A stretch of 21,710 nt of DNA from a virus (IMGVR_UViG_3300037585_002817:1-21710); one strand, 5' to 3'. Positions 1-8,266 are shown, numbered from the stretch's first letter. Translations and numbers: made by a program. The notes: generated by a model not told the origin, from the letters alone.

Positions 1-2
1 CT

Positions 3-182
3 ATTAATGTTGATTACGCTAACAACTTTAATATATTTGCTATTAACGACGATGCACGCCGCGATTTGTCCGGTATTGATATAGAAGCTGCTATCGTAGA
101 GTTCATTGATTTAATGGATATTGAAGATAAAGATGAAGTATCGAAATTTACATTAGAGCTATATAATAACACTCTACAGTAA
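3..182 (+). CDS. 47: Recombination endonuclease subunit gp47 (SbcD/Mre11-like), C-terminal fragment
   Basis: Only the last 59 codons and the TAA stop lie in the window; the gene starts upstream. The visible tail is acidic and helical, and no phosphodiesterase motif is in view. The call rests on position: it ends 2 bases before a clear gene 46, and genes 47 and 46 are adjacent in this order in T4-like phages. gp47 is the Mre11-like nuclease that partners the gp46 ATPase. Together they resect DNA ends for UvsX-dependent recombination and recombination-dependent replication. The tail alone would not be enough to identify the family. Confidence 0.75.
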   Translation: MNVDYANNFNIFAINDDARRDLSGIDIEAAIVEFIDLMDIEDKDEVSKFTLELYNNTLQ

Positions 183-184
183 GC

Positions 185-1987
185 ATGAAACAGGTTGATT
201 TTCAAAAAATAGAAATTAAAAACTTCCTCTCCGTGGGAGACGAGCCTGTTATTGTAGACTTCAAGCCCGGTCTACATATTATAACCGGCATTAATAAGGA
301 TAAGGAAGATCGCCGAAACGGTGTAGGTAAGTCTACTATAGCGGACGCTATACATTTTGCAATTTTCGGAAGTACAATTCGTGAACTCAAAAAAGAAAAT
401 GTAGTTAATCATATCAATCAAAAGAACTGTGAGGTTATAGTAGACTTTACAGTAACGAATAACGATAAGATACAAAATTGCAAGATCATCAGAAAGCTTG
501 AACCGTCAAAGTGCTTTTTATACGTCGACGGAGAGGATAAGACGAGAGATTCAATAAACAACACGACGGAATTTATTCTGAAGTTATTTTCCGCATCACA
601 AGACATATTTCAGAACTGTGTCATCATGACCCTTAATAATACGATACCGTTTATGGGCAAGAAGAAGGTAGAGAAAAGAAAATTTATTGAAGGTATCTTT
701 AATTTAGAAGTCTTCAGTAATATGCTCCATGATATACGAGGTAGGTATAATGATACTAAAAGAAATTATGACATTGAGTACAACAAGCAAGAAGAAATCG
801 AAAAATCTCACAGTACATACGTAAGACAAAAAGAAAAGATAGGCAATGATCGTAAAGAGCGCATAGTGGAGCTCAAAGGCAGACAAGAGGACAATACGAA
901 GGAGTTAAAAGAGCTTCGCGAATCGATTAACCAGAATTGCGATGATAAGCTGAAGACACTTGGATGTAATATAAAGAAATTAGAGGATTATATTGATAAG
1001 TGCTCGAATAAGATACAAAATATTGTTGGGGTACAATCAGAAATAAAAACTGGTCAAAAGTATCTTAAGCAAGACTGTGAGCAAATCGGAACAGAAGGTT
1101 CATCATGTCCAGTATGTTTAAAGCCTGTGTCTGAGCATGATAAGGATAAGATCAATGAAGAGAAACAGACAATCACACGTAAGATAATCAAATTAGACCG
1201 TGACTATATTGAGAAAGAGGACGAGAGGGAGGAGCTAGACGACTTAATGTCTAAACTTAAAGCTTCTCGAGCGTCTCAAACTGAAGAAGTTAATACTATC
1301 AGAATACAATCTAATCAGATTGAAAATAATAAGAAACGGATATTGCAATTAGAGATCTGGCAAAGCCAAATAGTTGATGATCTTAAGAAACTTAACGAAG
1401 ACACAACCGATTTTAACAAGATAATAAACGAAACAAAAACGAGACTTAAAGCAGTAGAAGATGAGATTAATAATATTAAGCATAGCCTGTCGCTATTAGA
1501 GGTCGTCAAGTTTATTGTCTCAGAGGAGGGCGTCAAGTCGTATATCGTTAAGAAGCTTTTACAATTGTTTAACAGCAGATTAGCACATTATCTAAATAAG
1601 ATGGATGCAAATTGTCTATGTATTTTTAATGAATATTTTGAGGATGAGATAATTGATGAGAAAGGTAAGCTCTGTTCGTACTTTAACTTTAGCGGTGCTG
1701 AGAGAAAGAACATTGACCTTGCGTGCTTATTTGCCTTTATGGATATACGCAAATTGCAAGGCAATGTTTCATATAATTTTAGCGTTTATGATGAACTATT
1801 AGACTCGAGCTTAGATGAAAAAGGTGTTGAATTGGTATTAGAAATTCTAAAAGAGAGAGTCGAGAAATACAATGAATGTATTTTTGTTATAAGTCATCGC
1901 AAAGAGAGTACCAAAGCCGCGACAGGTGATATTATTCAACTCGAGAAAGAAAACGGTATAACAAAACGCGTTGCATATACCGCGTAA
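185..1987 (+). CDS. 46: Recombination endonuclease subunit gp46 (SbcC/Rad50-like ATPase)
   Basis: This is the SMC-type ATPase of the gp46/47 DNA-end processing complex. At 600 residues it is slightly longer than T4 gp46. Walker A lies at residues 35-51 (G-x-N ... GVGKST), with a few extra charged residues inside the loop. Long charged coiled-coil arms flank a CPVC zinc hook at residues 308-311. The C-terminal lobe has the ABC signature at about 502-506 (FSGAE), Walker B with D536-E537, a D-loop just after, and the H-loop histidine at 571. All catalytic elements are present, so the enzyme should be active. The ATG is 2 bases after the gene 47 stop. There is no clear Shine-Dalgarno sequence, so translation may be coupled to gene 47. 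Confidence 0.95.
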   Translation: MKQVDFQKIEIKNFLSVGDEPVIVDFKPGLHIITGINKDKEDRRNGVGKSTIADAIHFAIFGSTIRELKKENVVNHINQKNCEVIVDFTVTNNDKIQNCKIIRKLEPSKCFLYVDGEDKTRDSINNTTEFILKLFSASQDIFQNCVIMTLNNTIPFMGKKKVEKRKFIEGIFNLEVFSNMLHDIRGRYNDTKRNYDIEYNKQEEIEKSHSTYVRQKEKIGNDRKERIVELKGRQEDNTKELKELRESINQNCDDKLKTLGCNIKKLEDYIDKCSNKIQNIVGVQSEIKTGQKYLKQDCEQIGTEGSSCPVCLKPVSEHDKDKINEEKQTITRKIIKLDRDYIEKEDEREELDDLMSKLKASRASQTEEVNTIRIQSNQIENNKKRILQLEIWQSQIVDDLKKLNEDTTDFNKIINETKTRLKAVEDEINNIKHSLSLLEVVKFIVSEEGVKSYIVKKLLQLFNSRLAHYLNKMDANCLCIFNEYFEDEIIDEKGKLCSYFNFSGAERKNIDLACLFAFMDIRKLQGNVSYNFSVYDELLDSSLDEKGVELVLEILKERVEKYNECIFVISHRKESTKAATGDIIQLEKENGITKRVAYTA

Positions 1988-2004
1988 TAAAATAATTATT
2001 GTAA

Positions 2005-3225
2005 ATGATTCAATCTGTACCTATAGGTTTTAATCCAATTGGGGTCCCCATGGGCGCTCCTAGGTTTCAGGCCACAGCCCCGTTAACGCGACCGGTATCG
2101 GTAGACCATAGACCTGAAATTGCTAGCAAGTCAATCAATTATCTGGCTGATTATAGTGGTTGTGGGTATTGGCGAATGATCTGGCCTGAGCACCTACTTA
2201 ACGCACATCAAAAGGCAGTCATACACAGCACAACTATGATGTGTTTAGATGAAAGGTGGTATGATGCGACAGATTCCGTGCGGTTACAGAGACAGGCAAC
2301 TCCCAGTCAGCTTAAGTTTGCGCAATTGTTGAGAGATTTTAGCAGTAGGAAGGATTTTAGAATTTTATATGAGATTGATGATATTGTTTTTAAGGAAGAC
2401 ATTCCGGAGTATAATAAATTTAAACCTGCGTTTGAGAATCCTGAAATAAGAGATTCAGCAATGAAGATAATGCAACTTGTTGATGAAGTTACAGTCACAA
2501 ACAAGTTCATGCAGGAATACTATATAGATAAAACAGGTAATAAGAACATAACCGTGATTCCAAACTATCCTCCAAAATGGTGGATGGGAAGATTTTATGA
2601 TACAGATCGTATTAAGACAAATTATAGTAAACATAGGAAGAGACCAAGAATCCTATACTCGGCTAGCGGTGCTCATTTTGATGTTGATAACAGAGTAAAG
2701 CAGAGAGATGACTTTCATCATGTTAACGATGCTGTAATAAAGACATTAAAAGACTTTCAGTGGGTGTTCATTGGAGCATATCCGTTAACTCTCGCACCAT
2801 ACGTCCAGTCCGGTCAGATTGAGTTTCACCAATGGCAGAGATTGTATGAATATCCTGAACTTTTATATGATCTAAAACCTACAATGTTCGTTGCACCGCT
2901 CGCTGATAACACGTTTAATAAAGCTAAGAGTGATTTGAAGTATATTGAAGCATGCTGCTACGGAGTGCCTATTGCCTGTCAGGATCTCTGTACATACGGA
3001 GATGCTCCATACAGGTTTAAGACAGGTGATGAGATGGTCGATCAGATAAAGAAGCTTGTAGGTAATTATACCAAATACCGTGAAGCGTCAAAGGCCTCAT
3101 ATAAGGTAGCCGATACAAGATGGTTGGAATCAGATGCTAATATTGACAAATACGCAGAGCTATATACACATCCCTACAAGTCTCCGAAAAGAATTAATTT
3201 AAATTCGCTTGAAGAAAACAGGTAG
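2005..3225 (+). CDS. Glycosyltransferase, GT-B fold (GT4-like)
   Basis: The C-terminal half resembles the nucleotide-sugar-binding domain of GT4-type glycosyltransferases. It has a segment like NKAKSDLKYIEA (ending at E315) followed by a YGVPIA turn, the usual donor-binding helix, and before it a strand ending in a FIGAYP turn. The N-terminal half carries an acidic strand-loop (EIDDIVF) and a VTVTNKFMQEYY segment typical of the acceptor domain. The first 35 or so residues are Pro/Gly-rich and probably disordered. Donor and acceptor cannot be read from the sequence; phage DNA, a virion protein and host surface glycan are all possible. The gene sits between genes 46 and 43, where T4 has no such gene. 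The start is 17 bases after the gene 46 stop in an A/T stretch without a Shine-Dalgarno sequence. Confidence 0.8.
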   Translation: MIQSVPIGFNPIGVPMGAPRFQATAPLTRPVSVDHRPEIASKSINYLADYSGCGYWRMIWPEHLLNAHQKAVIHSTTMMCLDERWYDATDSVRLQRQATPSQLKFAQLLRDFSSRKDFRILYEIDDIVFKEDIPEYNKFKPAFENPEIRDSAMKIMQLVDEVTVTNKFMQEYYIDKTGNKNITVIPNYPPKWWMGRFYDTDRIKTNYSKHRKRPRILYSASGAHFDVDNRVKQRDDFHHVNDAVIKTLKDFQWVFIGAYPLTLAPYVQSGQIEFHQWQRLYEYPELLYDLKPTMFVAPLADNTFNKAKSDLKYIEACCYGVPIACQDLCTYGDAPYRFKTGDEMVDQIKKLVGNYTKYREASKASYKVADTRWLESDANIDKYAELYTHPYKSPKRINLNSLEENR

Positions 3226-3237
3226 AGACGTTATACT
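3209..3237 (+). promoter_or_regulatory. Sigma70-like promoter for gene 43, predicted leaderless
   Basis: TTGAAG (3209-3214), a 17-base spacer, then TATACT (3232-3237). The -10 ends exactly 6 bases before the GTG start of gene 43, which places the expected +1 on the G of the start codon. The -35 overlaps the end of the upstream glycosyltransferase gene. Seen directly: hexamers and spacing. Inferred: host RNA polymerase use and a leaderless transcript. Confidence 0.6.
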
Positions 3238-3243
3238 ATAGGT

Positions 3244-5868
3244 GTGTATAGGAATATTGCATATCTTCCGGATGAAAAATGCGTTCGGTTATTCACGTGG
3301 GATGAAGACGGAAAGAGAATGTCTGTTGACATTCCTCATAAGCCGTATTTCTATATGGAGACAACTCAAAAGGCTGATGGTATATCTATCTTTAATACGC
3401 CACTCAAAAAGTTTGAGTTTCCAGTTGAGTATAGACGTGGTGAGCAGATACGTCAAATGGTGCGCGCACAGCGTGAGAATGGCGACAAAATTAAGGTCCG
3501 AATATTCGAAAACATCTCTGTGTTGCAACAGTTCTTACTCGATAGATATTGGAAGGTAAACGATACTCGCGAGTTTACTGAGAATCCTCTCAAGATACAT
3601 TTTATTGATATCGAGACATATAGTCCTGATGACTTTCCCGTACCTGATAAAGCTAAAGACACCGTCAATGTGATTACGTTATGGGATTCGTTAGAGAATC
3701 ACTTTTATACATGGGGGCTACAAAAAGATTATATACCTACATTAGATAACGTAACGTATAAGAAGTGCAGAAGCGAGAGAGACCTTCTCTTAAGCTTCGT
3801 CGAGCATATTGAAAAGGATCATCCGGACATTATATCAGGATGGAATAGTGAGTTCTTCGATATGCCATACTTGATGAATCGTATTACTAAGATTCTCGGA
3901 GAAGAAGTCGCAAATAGATTATCACCAGTTAACGTTTCTTATAAGAGAGAATTTAGAGGTAAGTTTGGTAATATGAACACGCGCTGGCATCTTAAGGGTG
4001 TATCGTGTGTTGATTATCTCGATGTATATAAAGGCTTTACGCAAGGCCTGCGCGAGTCATATAAGCTCAATAACATAGCAGAGCTTGAGCTCGGTGAAAA
4101 GAAGGTTGAGTATGGTGAACAAAATTTAGCGTCATTAGCAGACAACGATTGGCAGACGTTCGTTGATTATAATATTCAAGACGTAAACCTGTTAGTGAGA
4201 ATGGAAGAGAAGCTTCAATTTATGATGCTCTTAAGAATGCTTGCTTACGTCGGCCTTACTCCGCTAGAGAATGCGATGGGTACTATTAACGTCGTAACAG
4301 GAGCGGCAGTTATTGAGGCTCGAAGTCAAGGTCAGATCGTACCAACATTTGAAGTGGAGAGGTCAGGTGATAGATACGAAGGCGCGTATGTAGGTGAACC
4401 GGAGCGAGGCTTTAAGGATAATATTGTATCATTCGATTTAAACAGTCTATATCCGAGCATTATGATTTCACTAAACCTATCTCCTGAGACAAAGGTAGGT
4501 AAATTCGAGGTAACAGGTGAGGGAGATGTCGTAGTTACATCCATTACAGGAAAAGTCGTCGAGTTAACCAAAGAAAAGTTTGCAAGATTTGTAGAAAAGG
4601 AAAATATAGCCATAACGAGAGCTAACTGTTTATTTTCGCAGAAGAAAAAAGGTATCTTTCCGCTGATTACTGACAAGTATTACGATAAGAGAAAGGTAAT
4701 TAAAAAGCAATTGGGAATTGCAAAGAGAAAACTCTCAAAGCTCAAGAAAGGCGATACTGAGTATGCTGCTATTAAGTTAGAAGTAGATCAAGCTGAGATT
4801 AAGCAGCTTACTATTAAGATCCTTATTAATAGAATTTATGGCTATTTTGGTAATAAAGTATCACCCATGGGTGATCCAGATATAACACGATCGATTACTC
4901 TAACAGGTCAATCTATTATTAAAAAATCTAACAAGATCTTAACTGATTTCGTAAAGGAGAGAACCGGGCTAGATGATAATGCGATCGAGAAAGATCCAGT
5001 CGTTATTTATAATGATACCGACTCTGTTTACGTTACAATTAAACATTTAATTGAACACGGAAAACTACCGTTCATTACAGACAATAAAGTATCAAAGGAA
5101 GTAATAGACCTCACAGATGAGATTGAGACAATTCTTAATAAGAGCATTAAGAAATGGGGCGAGCATGCCCTCAACTCTCAAGATTGTAGGCTTGAGTTCA
5201 AGAGAGAATCTATTTGTAGCAGAGGCGTCTTCTTGCAGAAGAAAAGATACATATTACACATATTGGATGACGAGGGCATATCGGTCGACAAGTTTAAGTA
5301 TACCGGTGTTGAGGTTGTTAGATCAACAATGCCTAAAGCTCTAAAACCTCACGTTAAGAATATTATCGAGACGATGATACATACAAAGGATTACAACACT
5401 ACTAATAAGCTGTTTAATGAGATGTATGAATTGTTTGATACGCTATCTCTAGATGATATTGCGTTCGTTATGGGATGTAAGAGCTACTCAACTATATCAG
5501 AGAATACTGGTGAAGAGTGTAACAACTTTAAGACATATAAGGGTATGCCAATTCATGCCAAATCAGCATATTATTATAATCACTTACTTGAGAAACAAAA
5601 TCTAACTAACAAATACGAGAGTGTTAGTAGCGGTGATAAAGTAAGATATTTTTATTGTAAACAACCCAACAAATACGGCATCGGATCTATGGGTTATAAA
5701 TACAATTTTCCAAAAGAGTTCAGTAATGACATACAGCCTGATAGAGAGAAAATGTTTGAGAAAATTATTTTTAGTGTATTTGAGAGGCTATACGAAGCAG
5801 TTGGTTGGAAGTGTAGAAAGCCTGGAGAAATGGTTCAGACAGATTTATTTGATTTACTTAAACTTTAG
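3244..5868 (+). CDS. 43: DNA polymerase gp43, family B, with 3'-5' proofreading exonuclease
   Basis: Replicative DNA polymerase, 874 residues (T4 gp43 is 898). Exonuclease motifs are intact: Exo I D122-x-E124, Exo II N-x3-F-D206 and Exo III Y-x3-D313. Polymerase motif A is DLNSLYPSI with D398. Motif B runs from K525 through N529 to Y532-G533. Motif C is YNDTDS with D591 and D593. The last ten residues contain QTDLFDLL, a clamp-binding peptide as expected at the C-terminus of T4-type polymerases. The GTG at 3244 is the first usable start after an in-frame TAG at 3223. There is no Shine-Dalgarno sequence, and a promoter -10 lies 6 bases upstream. The gene is complete, with no intein, intron or split. 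Confidence 0.97.
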   Translation: MYRNIAYLPDEKCVRLFTWDEDGKRMSVDIPHKPYFYMETTQKADGISIFNTPLKKFEFPVEYRRGEQIRQMVRAQRENGDKIKVRIFENISVLQQFLLDRYWKVNDTREFTENPLKIHFIDIETYSPDDFPVPDKAKDTVNVITLWDSLENHFYTWGLQKDYIPTLDNVTYKKCRSERDLLLSFVEHIEKDHPDIISGWNSEFFDMPYLMNRITKILGEEVANRLSPVNVSYKREFRGKFGNMNTRWHLKGVSCVDYLDVYKGFTQGLRESYKLNNIAELELGEKKVEYGEQNLASLADNDWQTFVDYNIQDVNLLVRMEEKLQFMMLLRMLAYVGLTPLENAMGTINVVTGAAVIEARSQGQIVPTFEVERSGDRYEGAYVGEPERGFKDNIVSFDLNSLYPSIMISLNLSPETKVGKFEVTGEGDVVVTSITGKVVELTKEKFARFVEKENIAITRANCLFSQKKKGIFPLITDKYYDKRKVIKKQLGIAKRKLSKLKKGDTEYAAIKLEVDQAEIKQLTIKILINRIYGYFGNKVSPMGDPDITRSITLTGQSIIKKSNKILTDFVKERTGLDDNAIEKDPVVIYNDTDSVYVTIKHLIEHGKLPFITDNKVSKEVIDLTDEIETILNKSIKKWGEHALNSQDCRLEFKRESICSRGVFLQKKRYILHILDDEGISVDKFKYTGVEVVRSTMPKALKPHVKNIIETMIHTKDYNTTNKLFNEMYELFDTLSLDDIAFVMGCKSYSTISENTGEECNNFKTYKGMPIHAKSAYYYNHLLEKQNLTNKYESVSSGDKVRYFYCKQPNKYGIGSMGYKYNFPKEFSNDIQPDREKMFEKIIFSVFERLYEAVGWKCRKPGEMVQTDLFDLLKL

Positions 5869-5870
5869 AG

Positions 5871-5898
5871 TTGATTCTAGCTAGACTAATATTATAAT
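5871..5898 (+). promoter_or_regulatory. Sigma70-like promoter upstream of the orf125-uvsX pair
   Basis: TTGATT (5871-5876), 16-base spacer, perfect TATAAT (5893-5898). The ATG of the next gene is at 5910, so the expected 5' leader is only about 5 bases. The -10 is embedded in a 14-base perfect palindrome (5888-5901), and the spacer contains the palindrome CTAGCTAG (5877-5884). The whole signal lies in the 41-base gap after gene 43. The promoter call is inferred from hexamer match and spacing. Confidence 0.6.
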
Positions 5899-5909
5899 AT
5901 TGGAAACAT

Positions 5910-6287
5910 ATGAGTGATACTAACCATACCGTATTCGTAGATTCTATCGGAAGAGCAATTCTCGGCGCCGTCGCTGATGGACCAGATAATTCCGTCAATG
6001 TTAAGAGACCAGCAATTGTACATGTACAGCCTAATCAGGAAACAGGGCAGATTGCTGTACAATTAATTCCGTACTTCTTTAAAGAGTTTAATGAAACAGA
6101 AGCCGACACTGTTTGGTCTTTTCCTAAGAACTCAATTGTTAGTACGACTGGATTAAAGCTTAATCAACAATTGATCCAGCAATATGAGAATATCGTCAAT
6201 GCACAGCCTGGTGCTGCGCCCGGAGCCCCTCCTGCTGAAGAACCCGGTGTCGTTAAGTTGTTTGATGATGAAGACGATAAGAAGTAA
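5910..6287 (+). CDS. Conserved phage-type protein of unknown function, acidic C-terminal tail
   Basis: 125 residues. I recognise no functional domain, though the general pattern (FVDSIGRAILG..., a beta-rich core with HVQPNQETG) resembles unnamed proteins of marine T4-like phages from memory. Residues 1 to about 90 look like a small beta-rich domain followed by a helix. Then comes an Ala/Pro-rich linker and a strongly acidic end (FDDEDDKK). Acidic tails of this kind are common in phage ssDNA-binding and replication accessory proteins, where they contact partners. The stop overlaps the uvsX start by one base (TAATG), so the two are translationally linked. A weak GGA lies 5 bases before the ATG. 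Position between gp43 and UvsX suggests a replication or recombination accessory role, but this is inference. Confidence 0.85.
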   Translation: MSDTNHTVFVDSIGRAILGAVADGPDNSVNVKRPAIVHVQPNQETGQIAVQLIPYFFKEFNETEADTVWSFPKNSIVSTTGLKLNQQLIQQYENIVNAQPGAAPGAPPAEEPGVVKLFDDEDDKK

Positions 6288-7393
6288 TGGATAAGGATGT
6301 ACTTAAAGCATTTGAGGCGTTAGATAAACTTAATCCTGAGTCAAGTTTTCTCTCTGACGCAAGTTTATCAACTGTTGATGATTGGTATGATACTGGATGT
6401 ATGGCTTTAAATGCTATTATATCTGGCAGCCTTCATGGTGGTGTACCGCAAGGTCGTATTACTGGCTTCTCTGGACCTTCGATGACTGGCAAGACCTATA
6501 TTATCAATAAGATACTCGGCAATGCACAGAGGAAAGGATTAATGCCTGTTATCTTCGATACAGAAGTGGCAGTCGATTCCGAGTCTGCACGTGGAGTAGG
6601 GCTAGACCCGGATACGACCAAGTACGTCCCTGTTAATACTGTCGGTGAGTGTAGAAATCAGATCTTTACATTCTTAGATGGTGTGGAGAAGCAAAATCTA
6701 TACGGTAAGTTTATTATATCAATTGATTCACTTGGTAACTTAGCAGCGGATAAGGAGATTAGTGATGCGGAGAAAGGTAAATTCGCGGCTGATATGGGTA
6801 GTCGAGCTAAGGCTCTAAAAAGTATGATGCGTATCTTGACTTACAAGGCGGCAAAAACGGGCACGACTATCCTGTTCTCCAATCACACGTATGATGATCC
6901 TGCTGCCTTATTCCCAACGCTAGTAAAATCTCAATCCGGTGGTAAGGGTCCAGTATATCTTGCAAGTACACTAGTACAATTAGCATCGAAAAGCGAAAAG
7001 CAAGACGCTGGTAATACAGATGACGAAATGTTACCCACTGCTAATAAATTTAGTGGAGCAACTTTGAGAGCGCTTACTGTCAAGAACCGGTTTATACCGC
7101 CGTTTCTTCAATGTGAGATGTATCTAAACTTTAAGACCGGTTTAGATAAATATTCCGGTCTTAAAGATCTCGCAATCGGGTTAGGCGTTATTCAGCAGAA
7201 CGGTTCTACTTATGCTTTACCGGATGGTACCAAGCTTGGATATTATAAGAGCTGGAGAAAAGATGACAAACTATGGAACACGTCTATTCTACCATCGTTA
7301 GAGAAATCTCTAGAGGAAAAATACAAGTATGGTGATAGTGCCGTAGATGAAGACGAAGATGACGATGAGGTTACGCAGACATCTTCGGAATAG
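6287..7393 (+). CDS. uvsX: UvsX RecA-like recombinase
   Basis: Strand-exchange protein, 368 residues. Walker A is GPSMTGKT at residues 63-70, which is closer to the canonical P-loop than T4 UvsX. Walker B is a hydrophobic strand ending in D147 (IISIDSLGN). A downstream SNHTYDD segment followed by a Gly-rich SQSGGKG loop matches the RecA/UvsX DNA-binding loop region. The C-terminus is a highly acidic tail (DEDEDDDE), as in UvsX. It acts with gp32 and the gp46/47 nuclease; UvsY is not in this window. The last 23 bases overlap the 3' end of a minus-strand gene. No terminator hairpin separates the two convergent genes. Confidence 0.95.
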   Translation: MDKDVLKAFEALDKLNPESSFLSDASLSTVDDWYDTGCMALNAIISGSLHGGVPQGRITGFSGPSMTGKTYIINKILGNAQRKGLMPVIFDTEVAVDSESARGVGLDPDTTKYVPVNTVGECRNQIFTFLDGVEKQNLYGKFIISIDSLGNLAADKEISDAEKGKFAADMGSRAKALKSMMRILTYKAAKTGTTILFSNHTYDDPAALFPTLVKSQSGGKGPVYLASTLVQLASKSEKQDAGNTDDEMLPTANKFSGATLRALTVKNRFIPPFLQCEMYLNFKTGLDKYSGLKDLAIGLGVIQQNGSTYALPDGTKLGYYKSWRKDDKLWNTSILPSLEKSLEEKYKYGDSAVDEDEDDDEVTQTSSE

Positions 7394-7910
7394 TTCCAGA
7401 CTCTCTAGTAACTTCATCTAATGCTTGTCTAATCTTAGGCATATGTTCGGCAATTCTCTTATCATCTTCGAGCTTATCTAGGACTACATCTACTGCCGCT
7501 CGATTTTCTCTAATAGCATTTTTTATCTTTGCAATTTTTGCTCCTGATTTTACTAATGCCTTCTTACCTTTAACTGTTGTTTTAGCGGCCAGCTTGCCTC
7601 CTTTACCAAACGTTCTCATAAACTTAATAAGTTTAGCAGCATAGCCGACAGCTTTACCGCCTTTACCTACCGCATCGCCTATATAAGGAATAACTGAAAT
7701 GATCGAAAGAAGAGCCATTATATATTCACCCTTAGAGGCATGCCACGCAGCATTAGGTACGTCAAAAGCTGCTCCGAGACCTGGAAAGGCGAAATCAGCT
7801 GCTGCTCCACCAATATCTAATGCAATATGACCAGCTTGTCGTCCAGCACCTTCTTCAACAGGTACATTCTTATAGGCTTCCCAGATTAATTGTTGATCTT
7901 TATTTCCCAT
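7371..7910 (-). CDS. Unknown protein with pre-toxin-like hydrophobic motif
   Basis: 179 residues. No enzyme domain is recognised. Residues 45-90 read as a Gly/Ala segment, DVPNAAWHASKGEY, a hydrophobic helix, then IPYIGDAVGKGGK. This order (an aliphatic helix after 'a.Gdy..A', then iP..GD..GK..K) resembles the pre-toxin linker of polymorphic toxins and some phage structural proteins. From residue 90 it is very basic (many K, VKGKKALVK), then a charged helix to the end. The N-terminus has LIWE-A (residues 8-12) and VEE-G (18-21), which fit the T4 prohead-protease pattern of cleavage after Glu. It starts 2 bases after the stop of its upstream minus-strand neighbour. It could be a virion or ejected protein. 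No toxin domain follows, because uvsX occupies that DNA. Confidence 0.75.
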   Translation of the reverse strand: MGNKDQQLIWEAYKNVPVEEGAGRQAGHIALDIGGAAADFAFPGLGAAFDVPNAAWHASKGEYIMALLSIISVIPYIGDAVGKGGKAVGYAAKLIKFMRTFGKGGKLAAKTTVKGKKALVKSGAKIAKIKNAIRENRAAVDVVLDKLEDDKRIAEHMPKIRQALDEVTRESGTIPKMSA

Positions 7911-7912
7911 AG

Positions 7913-8266
7913 TCAGTGTTTATCTTTTTTTGATAGCCAACGAGCCAATGCTGTTCCTGCTATTCCTACTCCCGCACCTGCCAACGCGCCGTATTTACCA
8001 TAATATCCGGCAGCTCCAGCAGGAAGCGCTGCTAATTCAACCTTCGACAGCGGATTATTACCTCCAGGCACATTGGGCGCAACGTCCCGCACCGCTTTTC
8101 CGGCCAGATATCCGAATCCCGCTCCACCTAGCCCACCAACAGCCGCACCCTTCAATGCTCCACCTAAATATGATGGTTTATCCTTATCCTTTTTACCGTC
8201 GCGCTCATTAAGGTTGCTATATTTCTCTAAATAGTTACCTATTTTTAAATTAAATTTAGAAGTCAT
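7913..8266 (-). CDS. Small Gly/Ala-rich glycine-zipper membrane-type protein
   Basis: 117 residues, no family recognised. Residues 1-31 are polar and charged (lysine-rich). They are followed by two Gly/Ala-rich hydrophobic stretches, about 35-57 (GGLGGAGFGYLAG) and about 78-108 (ending GAGVGIAGTALA), then a basic tail (SKKDKH). The repeated small-xxx-small spacing is typical of glycine zippers that pack in membranes or in multimeric channels. There is no cleavable signal peptide. It is the first gene of the minus-strand pair and probably co-transcribed with the gene at 7371-7910. A holin-like, virion or pilot role is possible, but none can be assigned. Confidence 0.7.
   Translation of the reverse strand: MTSKFNLKIGNYLEKYSNLNERDGKKDKDKPSYLGGALKGAAVGGLGGAGFGYLAGKAVRDVAPNVPGGNNPLSKVELAALPAGAAGYYGKYGALAGAGVGIAGTALARWLSKKDKH

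Noticed and set aside
5695-5702. Exact T4 late promoter consensus TATAAATA on the plus strand
   Set aside because: It lies inside gene 43 where it encodes Tyr-Lys-Tyr, with no gene start in the correct place for it; expected by chance in AT-rich coding DNA.
8060-8110. Possible hairpin terminators in the GC-richer minus-strand genes
   Set aside because: The GC-rich stretches encode Gly/Ala runs, and I could not find a stem followed by a T-run at any gene end.
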